The notes: generated from the letters alone by a model not told the origin. A stretch of DNA of 64,000 bases from Pohlia nutans (GCA_022496805.1 CM040087.1:13838001-13902000); one strand, 5' to 3'; counted from the stretch's first letter, positions 11,199 through 24,713 are shown. A program made the numbers and translations.

Positions 11199-11564
11199 GG
11201 GCCGCTTCACACTATAATGGCCGAAGGTCGAGAGGCCGTTGATTTCCACCAATCAAATTGCAAGAAACCATGGTTTCGGCCTCTCGACCCTTCACACTAG
11301 AGGCCAAAGTCCAAAGGCCGTGAACCTTCAAAATGCTTACATGGTAACACTTTTTGACCAAGGTGATGGCCTCTCGAGAGGAAGTTTGGGTCCTACATTT
11401 TGCAAGACCCAAACTATGGTCGAGAGGCCGTTGATTTCTTTTCATAAAAAATGAAAACTATATTTTATTGCCTATTTTTAGTAGATTTCTTTGGACTCTC
11501 AACAAAATTTGGACTCTCAATCCCACGGCCTCTCAACTTGGACTGCCATAGTGTGAAGCGGCCC
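11199..11564. mobile_element. PIF/Harbinger-type MITE
   Basis: The ends are GGGCCGCTTCACACTATAAT and, on the complement, GGGCCGCTTCACACTATGG. TTA duplications stand at 11196-11198 and 11565-11567. The element is 366 bases long. GGGCC ends with a TTA duplication are the Tourist-like signature. The phrase ggtcgagaggccgttgatttc also repeats inside it. Confidence 0.85.
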
Positions 11565-11567
11565 TTA

Positions 11568-12365
11568 CATGTGTTGGTCTTTGTTTGCACTAAGAGTGAG
11601 AGCATTGATAAACATTACTACAGGAATATGCCTGTTGATCTATAAGAATGTTTACATGATGCACAGAAAAGTTGGGAAGAGATTGTTTAACATTGTAGCT
11701 TGCAGTGCATCATGCCCTCTGCTCATACCAGAAACGAGCCATGCCTTTTTCTGATTCAGTCCATGTCATTTCAGCATCTGATAGTGCTTCTTCTGCTAGT
11801 CAGCCTGCTCCCAATGCATTTGGAGAATATTTTGTCAGTGTAACTTCGGAATGGGCAGAAATTATTATACTCATATAAACCTGTCCATCAGTGAAGGTGG
11901 GGAATATATGGCTCATTAGCAGAAAGGCTTATGGGAATTTTTTTTCCAGCCTGAAAGGCTGCTGCCACTTTGCTTCTGTTGAATACCGAAGGCTGCTTAT
12001 CTTGTGAAAGTATGACAAATGGGCTACAGTGGTGGATTTTATTAAGAGCAAAACAGGCAAAGGTCATACGTTGTACGTTGAAACTTATTTTGAATCTTCA
12101 GCCGTGTACCATATATGATCCACCTCAACTCAAAAGGAGGCGATTTAGGGTTTTTAGGCGGATTTTAGGACCAATAGAGGTAGTTGGCAGCAGGTCATGA
12201 TGATGTCACTAGGGCTAAGGCAGATTCAATCAACCTAGCAATCAGGCCACGAATCATGCGACCGTGGAAAGCATCAGGCGATTATTCTATTAATTTTTAT
12301 TTTTTTCCTTTGTTGTGATTAGCCACATGAATTCAAATGTAGCCACTAGCAAAAATTCGCTCACT
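11568..12365. other. Intergenic stretch, nothing firm
   Basis: Base composition is more mixed than in neighbouring repeats, and short open frames (for example near 11735-11880, Ser-rich) could be a relic exon. No family is recognised and splice sites are unsupported. No repeat ends are seen. Confidence 0.35.
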
Positions 12366-12913
12366 TTAACCCCTAAGTGACGGATCAACCATTTTATGGT
12401 CGCTGCCCTTTTTTACGGGCTGCCCGAGATGGAAAAAACCTTTTTTTAGAAAATTAAAAAAAATTCAAATAGGAAATCAAGTCTACTTTCCAACCCAATT
12501 TGAATCATGTCGATCCGAGTTAAACTCCACCGGGGAGAAATTTTGAAAGACAAACACCCTCTACATTGGCTAGTGTTAGAAAATTTACTATTTGGGGAAA
12601 GTAATGATGTTCTCTCCATTGAAAAATGTGAAATTTTTAGTTTTACAATAGAATGTCTAGTTTTAACCAATCATATCAAATTTCAAATTCTAAAAATAAA
12701 ATTTGTAATTTTGATAAATATTTGAAACTAAAGGCTTCTATATTCATTATGAGAGAATAAAAAGCTATTTTTTGAAATTTGACAGTATGAATAATTACTG
12801 AACATCATGCTCCTCATTTTCTCTTTTGGACCAAACTTCATCAAAGTTGAAGAAGTAATTTTTTATAACACATTTATGTTTTGCCCTTACCCCCTCCGTC
12901 ATTTAGGGGTTAA
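12366..12913. mobile_element. piggyBac-like MITE, family A copy 4 (uninterrupted)
   Basis: TTAA at 12366-12369 and 12910-12913 bound CCCCTAAGTGACGGATC and TCCGTCATTTAGGGG. The 15-base inverted ends match except at one base. At 548 bases it is the cleanest single copy here and a good consensus seed. It is non-coding. Confidence 0.9.
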
Positions 12914-14367
12914 CTTCATTGTTGTCGATATAAGAATCTCATGATCCATGATATATCCATGGATATTGTAAAACTATAATAGTCCATACTAGTCTACTGT
13001 AATTTATTTAATGTCCTTGTGAAATACCGTCTAGTACATGGGTTTTTTTGCACTATGCATGCAGTGGAGGGTGGTCTCTCCATATTTAAACCATTGTGAC
13101 TGTGCCAAAACATTGGAGTCTGGCTCCAACTAGCCAAAAGAAAAAACACTCGCCCAAGTAGAGTGGGAAACAATCAACAATTTGCAATTTCAAACCACAA
13201 GTTTCAATTATTGAAAAATAAATAAAATACTTACCTTGTTTGGAAATAATTGTCCTAGTTTTTGGCAAATTTTTTCTGTAGTTTATGTCCTATTCCGTAT
13301 GTTTTATATTTCAAACATGAGCCGTGTCCTCTTCAAACTGCAGGGGTGAAATGAGAGTGGCACAAAAATTACTATTGAAGATTAGGACAATTATTTCGTT
13401 AGGAGAAATCTTGTTCAATGTGACATGGGTTTTAAAGACTAAATGTCTATTGACAAAAAATTGATTTTGGGTCAATAAAGACATTTAGTGTCACATCAAA
13501 CAAGATTTCTACTAGTGAAATTTCTGGACATAGGGAATAAATGCACAGTTTGATATGAACAAGCAGATTGGTACGATTATCAATCTATAAAAGCTATCAT
13601 CTCTTATACTAAGTAGAGAGCGTCACAATATCATGTCACTACCCTACATGATATCCCATGTCAAAAAATCATTCACATTTCACATCCATGTCTTTCATCC
13701 AATTTTTCATCACTTTCTCTGAAAAGCTTTGCATCATACTCCCTAGCGTTTCCTAATGTTCCCATCATGTTTCCTAATGTTCCCAAGATCTCTTCATGTT
13801 CCAAAGTTCCCATGTTCCTTTTGTGTTCCCAATTGATTTCCACGTTCTCAATGCAATGTTGGGTGTTTGCTAGTAACAATAAGCCAAATAGCGACATACT
13901 AACAGGATAATGAATCAAATAGCGACAGAGCATGATTGGAAGTAAGTTACAAGACATGATGATTGATGATGAATTGAAGTGACAGGGGGGGACCTGGTCC
14001 ACTGTCACAGTTCAGATTGTTTGCAATTGTCTCACCCGATCTCTTCTGAGGAATTTGGGGAACCGCCTGCCTGCATGGGACATGCACCCCCGAGTTTCAC
14101 GTTGAAAATCTCTAGTACGGTTGTTCCATTAGATGTCTGGTGGATCCGCTTTGTTAAGTTACAAGGCCCTGACATCTTTCTCCAACTTAAAAAAAAAAGC
14201 CTGCTACTTACAATTCCTGAAGAAGAATTTTAAAGTCAGACTCCTCCCAGGTCAGTCTTTCCTGGTCTGCCGGGTTCTGCTCGAAACTCCAACTGCATGC
14301 TGGGCTGACAAAGTTTACCATGAATCAAGAACCTCGAGCATCCCCACCAGCAACTCTGAATTGCACT
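12914..14367. other. Intergenic stretch, nothing firm
   Basis: A block at 13083-13110 (tttaaaccattgtgactgtg) resembles 52405-52425, suggesting a dispersed repeat. Short runs of cccatgttcc-type repeats lie at 13740-13820. A short open frame at 13979-14233 has no recognised family. Confidence 0.3.
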
Positions 14368-14722
14368 AAGGTAGGATGTCCTAAAACCACCACCTATGAC
14401 ATGTAGACTTTTCTTGGGGCCACCACAGTTCAGACCCAAACCACCAATTTCACTATTCAAGTAGATCAATGGCATGCCAAGCATTGCGAAGAAATAGTTG
14501 GTGGTTTTGGGTATCATTATGAGTGAAAGTTAGTACCACATGGTGTGAACATGGGAAAACCTAGAGGTTTGATTTGGGTCACAGGTTACTTTCCACTTTG
14601 GAATTTTGTATAAAATTGACAAATACAAATTAGATATTGCAAATTTTTGCAATCCTCATCAAAATCTATTTCGAATGCGGTCATATTTTTTATTCGAATT
14701 TAGCACTGCCAAAAATAGTACA
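14368..14722. repeat. Family I repeat, copy 1 (truncated)
   Basis: It starts AAGGTAGGATGTCCTAAAAC and includes ttggtggttttgggtatcat. Full copies at 33630-34560 and 50319-50711 end with the complementary ccaccaa..aggacaat block, so this copy lacks its right end. It is non-coding. Superfamily is unclear. Confidence 0.6.
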
Positions 14723-15109
14723 AGTATGTATTTGTTACGTATACATACAGTAAACATATTTAGAGTTGAAAATATTGATGTATACTAACACTAAACATAT
14801 ATTTAGGATGGAATGGATTTGTATACAAAGGTTTTTAAAACATATAACCCCTCGTATACATGGGGCTTTTTGTAGGGGGTCATGAACACCCGTGATTCTC
14901 AAACATAATGTAGAGTGTACCCCCGGGCCCAAAAATCACAGCGCATATCATGTAGTTCCCCACCAACGTCACTCAATTAGGCTTTGAAAATAGAAATTAA
15001 ATAAGCCACTCACAAATCACTATGCCTGGATTGTGCAATCATGATGTGCAATTAAAAAGAGAAGATACACTAGTAGAGTTATCTGCTAAGTAACTACTTT
15101 GGCTTCTTA

Positions 15110-15555
15110 GAGCATGTCCAGCAGCATGAGTTTTGGTAGGACCAACGCCAAGGCAGTGATAGATGATAGGTTGGTGTTTAAAAAATGCCCTCAACAATAG
15201 AAGTTTTGACGCCAAGGAATATAGCGATATGCTCTTTTTTGACGTTTCCCCGCCATGTGAGCTTCACTTGGCGCAAGAGAATTACTCACGCCAAACACCA
15301 TTGTAGAGAGGAGTCAACCGAGAATTATGCATTAGGAGATGCGCATCCCATCCCAACTCGACACTTGCTCCAACTTATGTGCTAGCTCGACACATGCCTT
15401 CACTTTGTTTATGTTTTCGATATTTTTTTAATAGCTTGGTGTGATAAAACTAGTGCCGTTGGGGCTGGCATATTGGCCTACCCTCCAAAGCTCATTCGAA
15501 ACCCAAACAAAATGTAGTTGGAGGAGAATTTGGACTCCCATTGTTGGGCTTGCTC
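15110..15555. mobile_element. PIF/Harbinger-type MITE (GAGCATGTCC ends)
   Basis: The left end is GAGCATGTCCAGCAGCATG and the right end TGTTGGGCTTGCTC, with TTA at 15107-15109 and 15556-15558. It is 446 bases long. GAGCAT(C/G)TCCAACAG-type ends are common in plant PIF/Harbinger MITEs. Confidence 0.75.
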
Positions 15556-15784
15556 TTACCTTTCCTTTTTAAAATATTGAGAGCCACTCTAATTGACCTA
15601 GTGAAACACAAATTGCAATTTGTTTGTGTCTCCCCGCAATGAAATTCCGTTTCATTTGTTTCAAAAATAATAATAATAAAAATAATAAGAATAATAAGAA
15701 TAATAAATTAATAAATTAATTTCAATTTTAGAACGTGGTCGTTTGACTTCCTGTAGAAATCAGTGAACAATGAGTTTCTATTTA

Positions 15785-16580
15785 GGCCCTCTTTACACTA
15801 GAGGCGAGGGGCCGTGAGAAAAGAAATTTCAGCCAATAGGATGCGAAGAAATCGAGAAGACCAAGGAAGGTCACTTTACACCCGAAATTTTCAGTCCAAG
15901 GGACAAAACGAGGAGAAAATGACATGGACAGCACTTTTGTCCTTGGTGGCAGCAAAAAGCCACATTTTTCAAGTCCCCGGATTTTTCGTCAGGCCCACCT
16001 CAAAAGGTGGGCTGATGCAAAATCCGGGGGGCCGTGTGGCCAAAATTCTCACAGCCAATCATTTTCATTTTTTTAATAATTTTTCAGAATGGCCACTTTT
16101 ACTGGCAGCTAGTTTTTTGACCCGTTTTCTACTCAACAGCTATTACTATTCATTCCCGATTTTCGTCCTTTTACATTACAATTCATTAGTGCATTCATAT
16201 TCAAGCATATGATAGTGAAAACATTCTCAATATGTCAAAAAAACAACCGGAAGGGCCTCATTTGAGGCCCTAAAGAATGAGGACAGCATAGGAAGTGGCC
16301 GGTAAACTCATAATGTTTGTCAAGACACGTGTATGCCGGGTATAAGCCCCCCCCCCCCCCCCCCCCCCCTTCCTCCCCCCCTTCCTCCCGAGAAAAAACA
16401 AAAGCATAGTGGGGTCGAAATGAGAGGGGTATTAAAAAAATCAGCACATTATTTTGTGGCCCCTTCTCACTTTACACTATATCCAAAGGACGTCAAATTC
16501 AAAGTTTGGCTTCTCAAGAATGAGCCATGGCCCTTGGCCGGCTTTCTCCACGACTTCTCGTTTCTAGTGTAAAGAGGGCC
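15785..16580. mobile_element. PIF/Harbinger-type MITE (796 bases)
   Basis: The ends are GGCCCTCTTTACACTAGA and its perfect complement TCTAGTGTAAAGAGGGCC. TTA is at 15782-15784 and 16581-16583. A long C run with CT interruptions lies at 16347-16388. Open frames inside are low-complexity and not credible proteins. Confidence 0.85.
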
Positions 16581-16585
16581 TTAGT

Positions 16586-17710
16586 GAGCATCTCCGCCGT
16601 GCTAAACAATGAGTTTTTTGAAATAGTGAGCAACTCCTCTGCTTTCATGAGTAAACAATGAGCAGCTCCGCCATCCTGTCTGATAGGGGATTAAGGTAGA
16701 CGACGTGTTTCTGATCACCTTAAGCAATTCAGCATACTTCAGGGGGAGTAACGAATAGGCAAATAATTTTGCAGTGTAGGGAAATAGATTTGAAGGTCAC
16801 ATATTTTTGAACAAATTTTGGGGCAATATTGAATTTACTACGAATTTTCAAAGTGAAGATTCTCTCCAATCCGTTCTCGCAATATAGGCTGACCTATTTC
16901 CAAGAACTGTAAAACTAGATTTCGAGAACACATGATATCATACTAACTCGGTAACAAGCTTCCATTCTCGGCGCCAACCATTCCATATTAAGAAGAAACA
17001 TGTTTTCGTCACCGTTTACGAATGCATTCAAAAATAATGCAAGCTGATTCACGGAAATAGGCCGCCCTATACTGCGTGATTGGGGGACCTGATCGGAAAC
17101 AGGTCGTCTACCTTACTCAAATTACAAACTCAAGTTAAGGGAAATCCAAAATCAATCTATTTTTTTGTTAAACGATTTCACAATCTCAGTTTTTTTGGGA
17201 GAAATATTGAAGTTCTATTTTCAAAGTACACCCTCTCTTTTTGGGGAATCAAGGATCAACAACCCCAAGTTAGCGGATAACTCAACTAGCTTGAGTCGTT
17301 TTGAGGACCATGAACTGGCCCGTGTACCGGGTTGCACTATTCTCTCCAAATAAACTATTCACTAATGCATGCACATCAGAACCAAAGCCAAAGTCATTAG
17401 GAGAAATCTGGGGTCACAAAGGGGCCTTTGCCTTTGGCACGTGCTGAAAATTTGAGGCAAAACTGTGCGCTTTACACGCTGCCACCAATGGTGCCACCGT
17501 GGTGCTAGCAGTGCAGTTCCGTGGGTCGAGCCAATCGACGCTGCCGACACTGCCAGCACTGCGGCTTCCGACGCTGTTAGCAGGCAGCGACTTGCACCGA
17601 TGGGTTTATATAAAAAGGAGTTACTTAGGCAACCGGTTCACCTACCACGGGGTGTCTTACAGGGACCCTTTGGGACCCCAAATTTCTCCTAATGGCTAGT
17701 GGAGATGCTC
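16586..17710. mobile_element. Possible larger Harbinger-type element
   Basis: GAGCATCTCC at 16586-16595 faces GGAGATGCTC at 17701-17710. A matching duplication is not clear. The interior contains a GC-rich Ala/Ser-coding block at 17465-17690 with no recognised protein match. Confidence 0.4.
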
Positions 17711-18329
17711 CTAGAATGGAATGATTGAAATCTATTTCCTTTGCGCAAGTGAGAGCATGGCCATCCATGCCCTTTGAATGTGGCCTTGGAAAAAAATTAA
17801 AAGGGCCATGTACCAGTTCATGTGGCTTTGGAAATTATTCAGGCCTACTGTAGATTATCATTGGGATTTCGAACTTGATAGGAAAAAAAACCAAGAAGTC
17901 TTGGGCGAATAGGAGCCCCCTACATGCATGCGACTAAGACACTATTAGTACTAGAATAGCCACTGTTAATACTAGAAGAAAAAAAGTTTGTATGATCTAC
18001 CACCAATACTAAACTTTATGATTAATGCAATTAATGGAGATGATTGCCTCCCACAAATAGCCCAACTTTCAAGCTCAAGAGGAAAATAGAAGACTCCATA
18101 GCGTGGCGAGCCAAACCTCGTTTGTACAGAGGCCTTGGAAGAGAGGCCCCTTTCAAACTATGCGGTGGGAAGAAAAAAGGTGGACGGGCCCTCTACATTT
18201 GTAAAAGGCCACATGTTGAGGGTATGGGTGGCCATACTCTAAGTGCAATTTAACATTTAAACGTTGTTGCAACTATATAATGAAAGATGGATGTAACTTA
18301 TCTAAAGTAAATTGAAGTATCACAAAGTA
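17711..18329. other. Intergenic stretch, nothing recognised
   Basis: No gene or transposon end is seen. A short open frame (18044-18253) has no family signature. Confidence 0.4.
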
Positions 18330-19069
18330 AATGACGGATTTTTCATCCAATTAATTCTTTTTGTGAAGGCTCTTCCTTGGACAGGCCACCTCTTCAAGTT
18401 AAATTAAGGTCATTTAATCTATTTTTGGATTTTACATGGGATCCCAATTGCAAGAAGAGTAGTAAAAACAATTCACTATGTAGTGTATTTTGTATTTTTT
18501 TGTTTTTTCTTGCTTGACCTAAATTTAGGCCATGAAAATGAATTCCATTGCATTTGAGTTTAAATAAGAAAATGAAGCTTGCCAAGTCTAAATTCTACTC
18601 CACTTTGAATTTTGAATAACTTTGAAAATTGAGTGTTAACCCCTAAAAGTCAAGCCCATAAGCAAAGAATCATGTTTTATCTGTTACACTCAATTTTGCA
18701 ACTATAAATAATACAAGAATTCAACTTTATATTTTTAGTAGAAAAATCCACGTGTCTACTACAAATCCTAAAATTTTCATGAATTTTGGTGAAAATATGA
18801 AATTATTAAGATTTTTTGAAATGATTGTTTAGAAAATTCATATCAATTATAAAATGTACTAAAAATTTCCAATATTTTTACCAAAGGTGTAAATTACAAT
18901 GAATAAAGTTTAGTTAATGAAAATAAGTTTTGCATTTAAATTTAGAATTTTTGCTACACTATGGTAACACCCATCAAACTTGTAACTACAATAAAACACT
19001 CAATTTTCAAAGTTTTTCAAAAATTCAAAGTGAAGTAGAAATAAGACTTGGCAAGCTTTATTTTGTTAG

Positions 19070-19644
19070 TTAAACTTTAACTACCTAAGTGTCCATTTTT
19101 TTAACGATGTACATATTTCATCCATATTTCCTCATCCATCATGCACTTTCTGCAATGTGAATTTTTTACTATAGCTTTCATGGAATGATAGCTTCATGCA
19201 TGTGTGATCTGATTAGAAAAGGGATGATTTGTGAAATTTTTAAGCCTCATATCATATTGTAGTGATTTACCTAAAATTTTGAAGATTTCAGTGCGAAAGT
19301 GCTCTAAAAAAAGTCAACTCATAAAATTAAGCAACAGAAAAATCTCCAAAAATCACTACACGTAGAATATTAGATTTCAACCAAACACAAAAACTTCATT
19401 CGTAGATTGTCAATATCTTATTTGTAATTGAATTATAAAAGAATTTTGAAATTAGAGTTTTAAATTTTATACAAAAAATTGGCGCTATATATCATAGATC
19501 AAAACTGATAGATAGAATCTAAAACTCATAATGCACAACTTTTATTAATACTTTAAGTTCAAAACATCCCTCTAAGTTGCATTTTATAATGCATATTTAC
19601 AAAATTGTTGAATTTGGAGAGGGCTCTAGGCATATAGGGATTAA
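19070..19644. mobile_element. piggyBac-like MITE, family C copy 3 (nested)
   Basis: TTAA at 19070-19073 and 19641-19644; interior as in C copy 2 (gtccatttttttaacgatg and later blocks). The opposite arm of the host inverted repeat reads uninterrupted across this position (tattTAAActcaaatg on the complement), giving an internal empty-site reference. The left end is decayed. Confidence 0.75.
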
Positions 19645-19817
19645 GTTCAAATGCAATGGAACTCATTTTCATAGCCCAAATTTAGTTTTAAGCAGAAAAA
19701 CAAGGAAAATTCAAAATATACTACATAGCAAACCATTTATACAACTCTTTTTTGGGGCCCCATGTAAAATCTTAAAATAGCTTGAATGATTTGAATTTTA
19801 CTTAAAAGGTGGCATGA

Positions 19818-19960
19818 CCACTAGTAGGATTTTGGTTCTTTATAACTAGTCCTTTGGCACTTGAATGATCATAAACGACTTTCTTTTTAAAAAAATGAGT
19901 CACAAAGGACCACATAAGTCACAAAGGACTAGTTATAATGGACCAAAATCCTACTAGTGG
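19818..19960. mobile_element. Small foldback element
   Basis: CCACTAGTAGGATTTTGGTT at the left pairs with its near-complement ending CTACTAGTGG at 19960. Pairing continues through ataactagtcctttg. It is 143 bases long and lies inside family D copy 1. Confidence 0.65.
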
Positions 19961-20217
19961 ACCAAGAAAAAATCCTTCACAAAAAGAATTGGATGGAAAC
20001 TATCCACGTACAAGTAGTTCAAATTAAATAGTTTATTCCCATTCACAGTAAACCCATTTTTGGTCTGGGCGGCATTTAGGGATTAACTTCTATAGTGGAT
20101 GCTGATGAAAGGGTCCGTCTCAAATTATTTTTTCAATTTTTTCCAAAATTTGAGTGCATCCAAAATGGAAGACTAATTTGAAGGCTTGGACCCGTCTTTG
20201 GATTTTAGTAAGTAAAT

Positions 20218-20597
20218 AGAGTTATCTTTAAAATAACCTTGAGTTTGATGAATCTATAAAGATTTTTTTTTACTATACTCTTATTTGTTCATTCTAAATA
20301 GTTAAAAGGTGTGGAAGATTTTGGTGGTCTATCATTATTAGGTGCGTAAGAGGTGTGTAAGAGCTTGGTGGTCTTCAAAAGTTTTCAAAAGTTTTTTAGC
20401 ACCAAGAAAGGAGCTAAAAAAACTTTTGAAAACTTTTGAAGACCACCAAGCTTTTACACACCTCTTACACATTTAATAATGATAAACCATCAAGATCTTC
20501 CACACCTTCTAACTATCTGGAGTGAAGAAATAAGAGTATAATAAAGAAAAATTCATGATATCTTCTTCAAAATTTGATTGACTTTAAGGATAACTCT
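20218..20597. mobile_element. AGAGTTATCC-family foldback, copy 2 (3-bp duplication AAT)
   Basis: The ends are AGAGTTATC and GATAACTCT, with AAT at 20215-20217 and 20598-20600. Most of its 380 bases form one hairpin; in the centre, cttcaaaagttttcaaaagt pairs with acttttgaaaacttttgaag. Internal sequence matches the copy in the B3 gene intron at 54186-54545. Confidence 0.82.
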
Positions 20598-20600
20598 AAT

Positions 20601-21796
20601 AAATCAAATCAAATTTTGAAATTCAATTTTTCAAATTTCAAAAAAAATAAAAATAAAAATCTCAGCAATTAATATCTTTGTATTGCTTCCAAATCTAAAT
20701 GGTTTTTTTGGGTCTCTTCTTCCCTTAATTCCTTCATCATCTTCCATCTTTTTGGAGCCAACTCCATTAGACATAGGAGAAATAGACCCTGTAATAATAT
20801 TGAATACTTAAGGTTGGACCTAAGACTAATACAAGTTGAAATTTGGTTGAATTGTGCCCAAAAAAAAATGGCCTCAACTTCATATGTAAAGTTGTCGTAA
20901 AAAGCAACCCACCAATAACAGCGTTGCCACCCGTTCTTTGATATAGATGAGGACAACATTTTTTGAATAAAAAACAAACAGTTAATGTTTGGACCGGCCA
21001 AAATATTCTCTCATCCCCACCCAAATAGCCAATTTTTAATGTAGTTGTGCAAACCCAAGAAATGCTATTTTTTTTCTTCAATTAGTAGGTTGGATGTTAA
21101 ATAATGAAGATTTTCATTTCTTTTTTACACTAAGAAACAGATAATTGGTTGGAAGTTAATATTAATAATGAGTTGTACGGGTGGAGTGATCAAATGACCT
21201 ACCATCTAAATAAGTGGCCTCCACTAGTGATGCAAAGTTTTATTGTGATGAAATTTTTCTATACAAATTAACATGCTCTAAAATTGGTACATTTATTTCT
21301 GAACCTCATGTAACAATCTAGACCTAGATTATTTGAGACAAAAAAATCTAGCTGGTACCCACAAGTAAAACACCAACCTTAAACGCCCTTGATGGAAAAA
21401 TGTCTTTCAAGTCAATTTGGGACTTCTAATTTTAGCAAGAAATTTGGGGATAGCATCATTGGATTGTTCTAAAATTGCACTTTTTATTTCAAATAGTGTG
21501 GATCACACTAATTCTAAGCATGAATCAACTATTTCAAAGTAATGTGGAACACTAAATTTAAAATCAACACTATTTTTTTTAACATTCAAATGATTACACT
21601 GAAATCACCAATCGTATACTATGGGTGAACAATTGTTGTGGGTACATTCATCCATTTGGACAAATTCTCATATGTTTGAACAATTTTTTATACATTTAAA
21701 TAAACTTTCATCAAATTTGGATGAATTTTATTAAAATAGTTTGGAAATTTAATTATTAATGTGGCCATTCAAATATATTGTAGACCACAATATATG
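20601..21796. other. AT-rich intergenic stretch, nothing recognised
   Basis: Short open frames on the minus strand at 20669-21081 are not in a recognisable family. No transposon ends were found. Confidence 0.4.
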
Positions 21797-23405
21797 GTGA
21801 TTTTCATAGTGTGTATTGAGTTTGCACCACATTATTGATTCTAGATTTGAATATTGTACAATTTACAATATGATAAAAAATAATTATTTAGGACCAAATC
21901 TTGAAGTCTCACAAGATTTTTTGCATAGGATTAAAGTTTATGTGTTCATAAAATTATTTAATCTATAAGTTACAAGAAACATAAAGAAAGTAGTAATTTT
22001 TATTAAATAAATCAATTATTGAATTGTTGCTACAATTTAAATAATATTATATATAAATATTAAAGCTCTTCTTTTATAAATAATAGTTTTTCATTTTTTA
22101 TTCATTGGATTTTTATTACTCCATCTTTGGATTTGTTACATTAAAATCTTATGCAAATGGTATATGCACATGGAATGAATGCATGACTCCATTAAAATGC
22201 AATTAAGATAAAAAAAACTACTATGACAAATTGAGACAAAAGACATAATTATTTGAGAAAAAGACAAATCTGATAACAATTACTGAGACAAAATACATAT
22301 CTGCTTTAAGAGACGCATGTTTTGCTGATTCCGGCTTCTGAATCTCGAATTCCGATCGCACCAAACCCTCTCCCTGTTCCACTAAAATGAAGGTAAAATA
22401 AAGAAAAAGAACAATGTGACTATGCTTGTAGTGTATTTTCTCCTATCATAAAAATGTAATAAAATGTTATGACATGTAATTGAAGAAGTCTCAATCTGGA
22501 TCTAAAAAAACTTCACATGCAATTGAAAAAGTTTGAATCTATTGAAAAAGATTTGTCGGCAATTGATAGACCAACTATCCATTGTAACATACATAACCAC
22601 AATCTTTTGCAAAAACTTTTTGGCATCGTGCCAAAGCCCAACAGATGGTATGTCAACATCCTCAATGTTTGAAATGACCTTGCAACGTGACTAATTAATG
22701 ACTATGAAGTATTCCAAATGTCAACAAAAAGCCAATCAAAGTATCTCAGGAGTAGCAAGACCATACCAAAGCTTCAGGTCGACCGAATTACGTCGAGACA
22801 AAGGTTTATATATGCTTCTCAAATACATACATGCTTGTTTTTGCACTACATTTCATTGTTTATTCGAAAAATAATAAAAAATAAAAGCTTCGCTTGTTAT
22901 ACTTCGACTTACATTTTGCAAAAGAATCACATATAAATAACACAATAAGTTATACAGTGTATCAATAAAAATATGAAATTTTGTAAATTTGGAGCTTTTA
23001 GCAAAATACTAGAAAAGTGTCACAATGCACTAATGAACTTCAAAATTGTGAATGAAATCTTAAATTTTGCTTTTTCAGTTCTATATTTAAAAATATTGAC
23101 TAAAATAGATGATTGGATTTTTTATATTAACATGCTTTAAAATTATATTTTTGATTGAGTATTTGACTATTTTAAAAAGATTTATTAATGATTTTTATTT
23201 TTCAGTGATATATTTATGTATGAAAATATTAATACAAAATCTTAAATCAATATTATTCACCATCAAATTTTTGCCATGGTTTGGCTAAAGTAAATATATA
23301 TTAAATGGAAGATTTTAAAAGTTTATATCTTAAAAAATATATTTTAAAGTGAATATAATATTTAATTTTGCTTCACATCATGTAATAATATAAATTTAAA
23401 AGTTG
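21797..23405. repeat. Long AT-rich repeat R, copy A first part
   Basis: It matches 27448-28990 in the same orientation and order, for example gtgtgtattgag, ggaccaaatcttgaagtc and caattgatagaccaact. No coding sequence survives. After 23405 an inverted piece of the same repeat follows, and the Helitron-like element sits within that inverted piece. Confidence 0.75.
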
Positions 23406-24713
23406 GTTCTTTAAATTATAATTTTCAAACCATTTAAATTTTTTAAACTAACAACTATATATTTATTACAACATTTAAAGAACCAACTTTTAAATTTATT
23501 ACTAGGGCTACTCGTTGCTGCGCACAACCGTCGACGAATAATACTTGTTAAATGAATATTATAGAATATGAAATTCTAGTTCACCTTAAAGACTTTTATA
23601 CCTTTTTAACTATTGTGCGTTAGAATCCTCCTGAAATGAGAAGAAGACCTACACAAGAAAGGAAATTCCAAACCACTTGAATGGGTTCCCAACCTTTACA
23701 GGGGTATGGCATTTCAGCCAAATCATTTCCTCCCCATTGTAAAAGATTGACAACATGCAGATGAGCTCCCACATTCTAAAACCGAAGAAACCTAATCACA
23801 TCTTTGACAGACTCTCACAACATGTGTCGACATAATCACTAATGGCTAATTGATCCTCAACATGAAAATTGAGAAACTCACACACAAGAGAAGCCTAAAC
23901 CTTCAGAATTCACACATAGCACATCACTTTGAAAATTCGCATAGCTAATTATTTTCTAATTATAGCACATTAATTCGAAAACTCACGCCATATCCAAATA
24001 ACACGTATCGGAATCCTCTCAATAAACAAAGACAAGAACCGCAATTAAAACAGGATTTTAAAACAGCCATTGTAACAAAAGAAAGCACTGTTATGGTTTT
24101 CAAAACCTTAAATCCAACGAAACCTAATAAACAGAAACGCAACATCATCACCTGAGCAATTTTAATGGCTAATTGGTCTTCAACATATCAACACGAGAAT
24201 TGAGAAAGACACATCACTTTGAAAACTCACGCAATTACCATAGAATGTACTATAGAGGACTTACCAAGCCTTCGTCAAAGACAAATCTCACTCGCGTAGT
24301 CTGTCAAATTCATCAAAAACCAAGAATATGTTACATGCAATGTAGTGGTCTACATAATCAACGGTCATGGCCACGCTATGAGTAAGAAAAGAATCCGAAT
24401 TAGGCCAAAACCTGAACCAAGAGGAGTAAGCCCAAAAGACCAGTCGGCGCTGCAGGAAGCAAATTGTCACTGTAAACGAGTGCTCCAGCCGTTCCTGCCC
24501 AATTCACCACATAAGGCAAGAGACACCTGATTGCAACACCCCAAAATCTTGCACAAAACATCAAAACTCGCTGTCACTTTTAGATCATATAACAATAAAA
24601 TAAAAAAGTGAACCCCTGTAACTTCTGTATATGATTATTTCAATACTGCATTCTCTTTGCTGGCAAGAATCTGACCATTCTATATGCACAACATTTCAAG
24701 TGTCGAGATTACC

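Larger units (their letters stand above)
18330..19990. repeat. Large inverted repeat formed by family D sequence
   Basis: The left arm at 18330-18635 pairs with 19003-19069 plus 19645-19990. Paired phrases include ctttgaaaattgagtg with cactcaattttcaaag, and ccattgcatttgag with caaatgcaatgg. The right arm is split by a family C element at 19070-19644. Confidence 0.7.
18636..20086. mobile_element. TTAA-flanked element, family D copy 1, with nested elements
   Basis: It begins TTAACCCCTAAAAGTCAAG and ends GGGCGGCATTTAGGGATTAA. Interior sequence (acaaatcc..aaattttggtgaaaat) recurs at 48465-49050. It carries a nested family C element and a foldback at 19818-19960. The right end shows one base of decay. 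Confidence 0.6.

Noticed and set aside
15076..15092. Fifth AGAGTTATC element
   Set aside because: A single end-like string (tagagttatctgct) without a matching right end or duplication.
16333..16572. Pro-rich frame over the poly-C tract
   Set aside because: It is a by-product of a homopolymer run within a Harbinger-type MITE.
17465..17692. Ala/Ser-rich frame as a gene
   Set aside because: GC-rich but low-complexity, inside a probable transposon, with no family match or supported splice sites.
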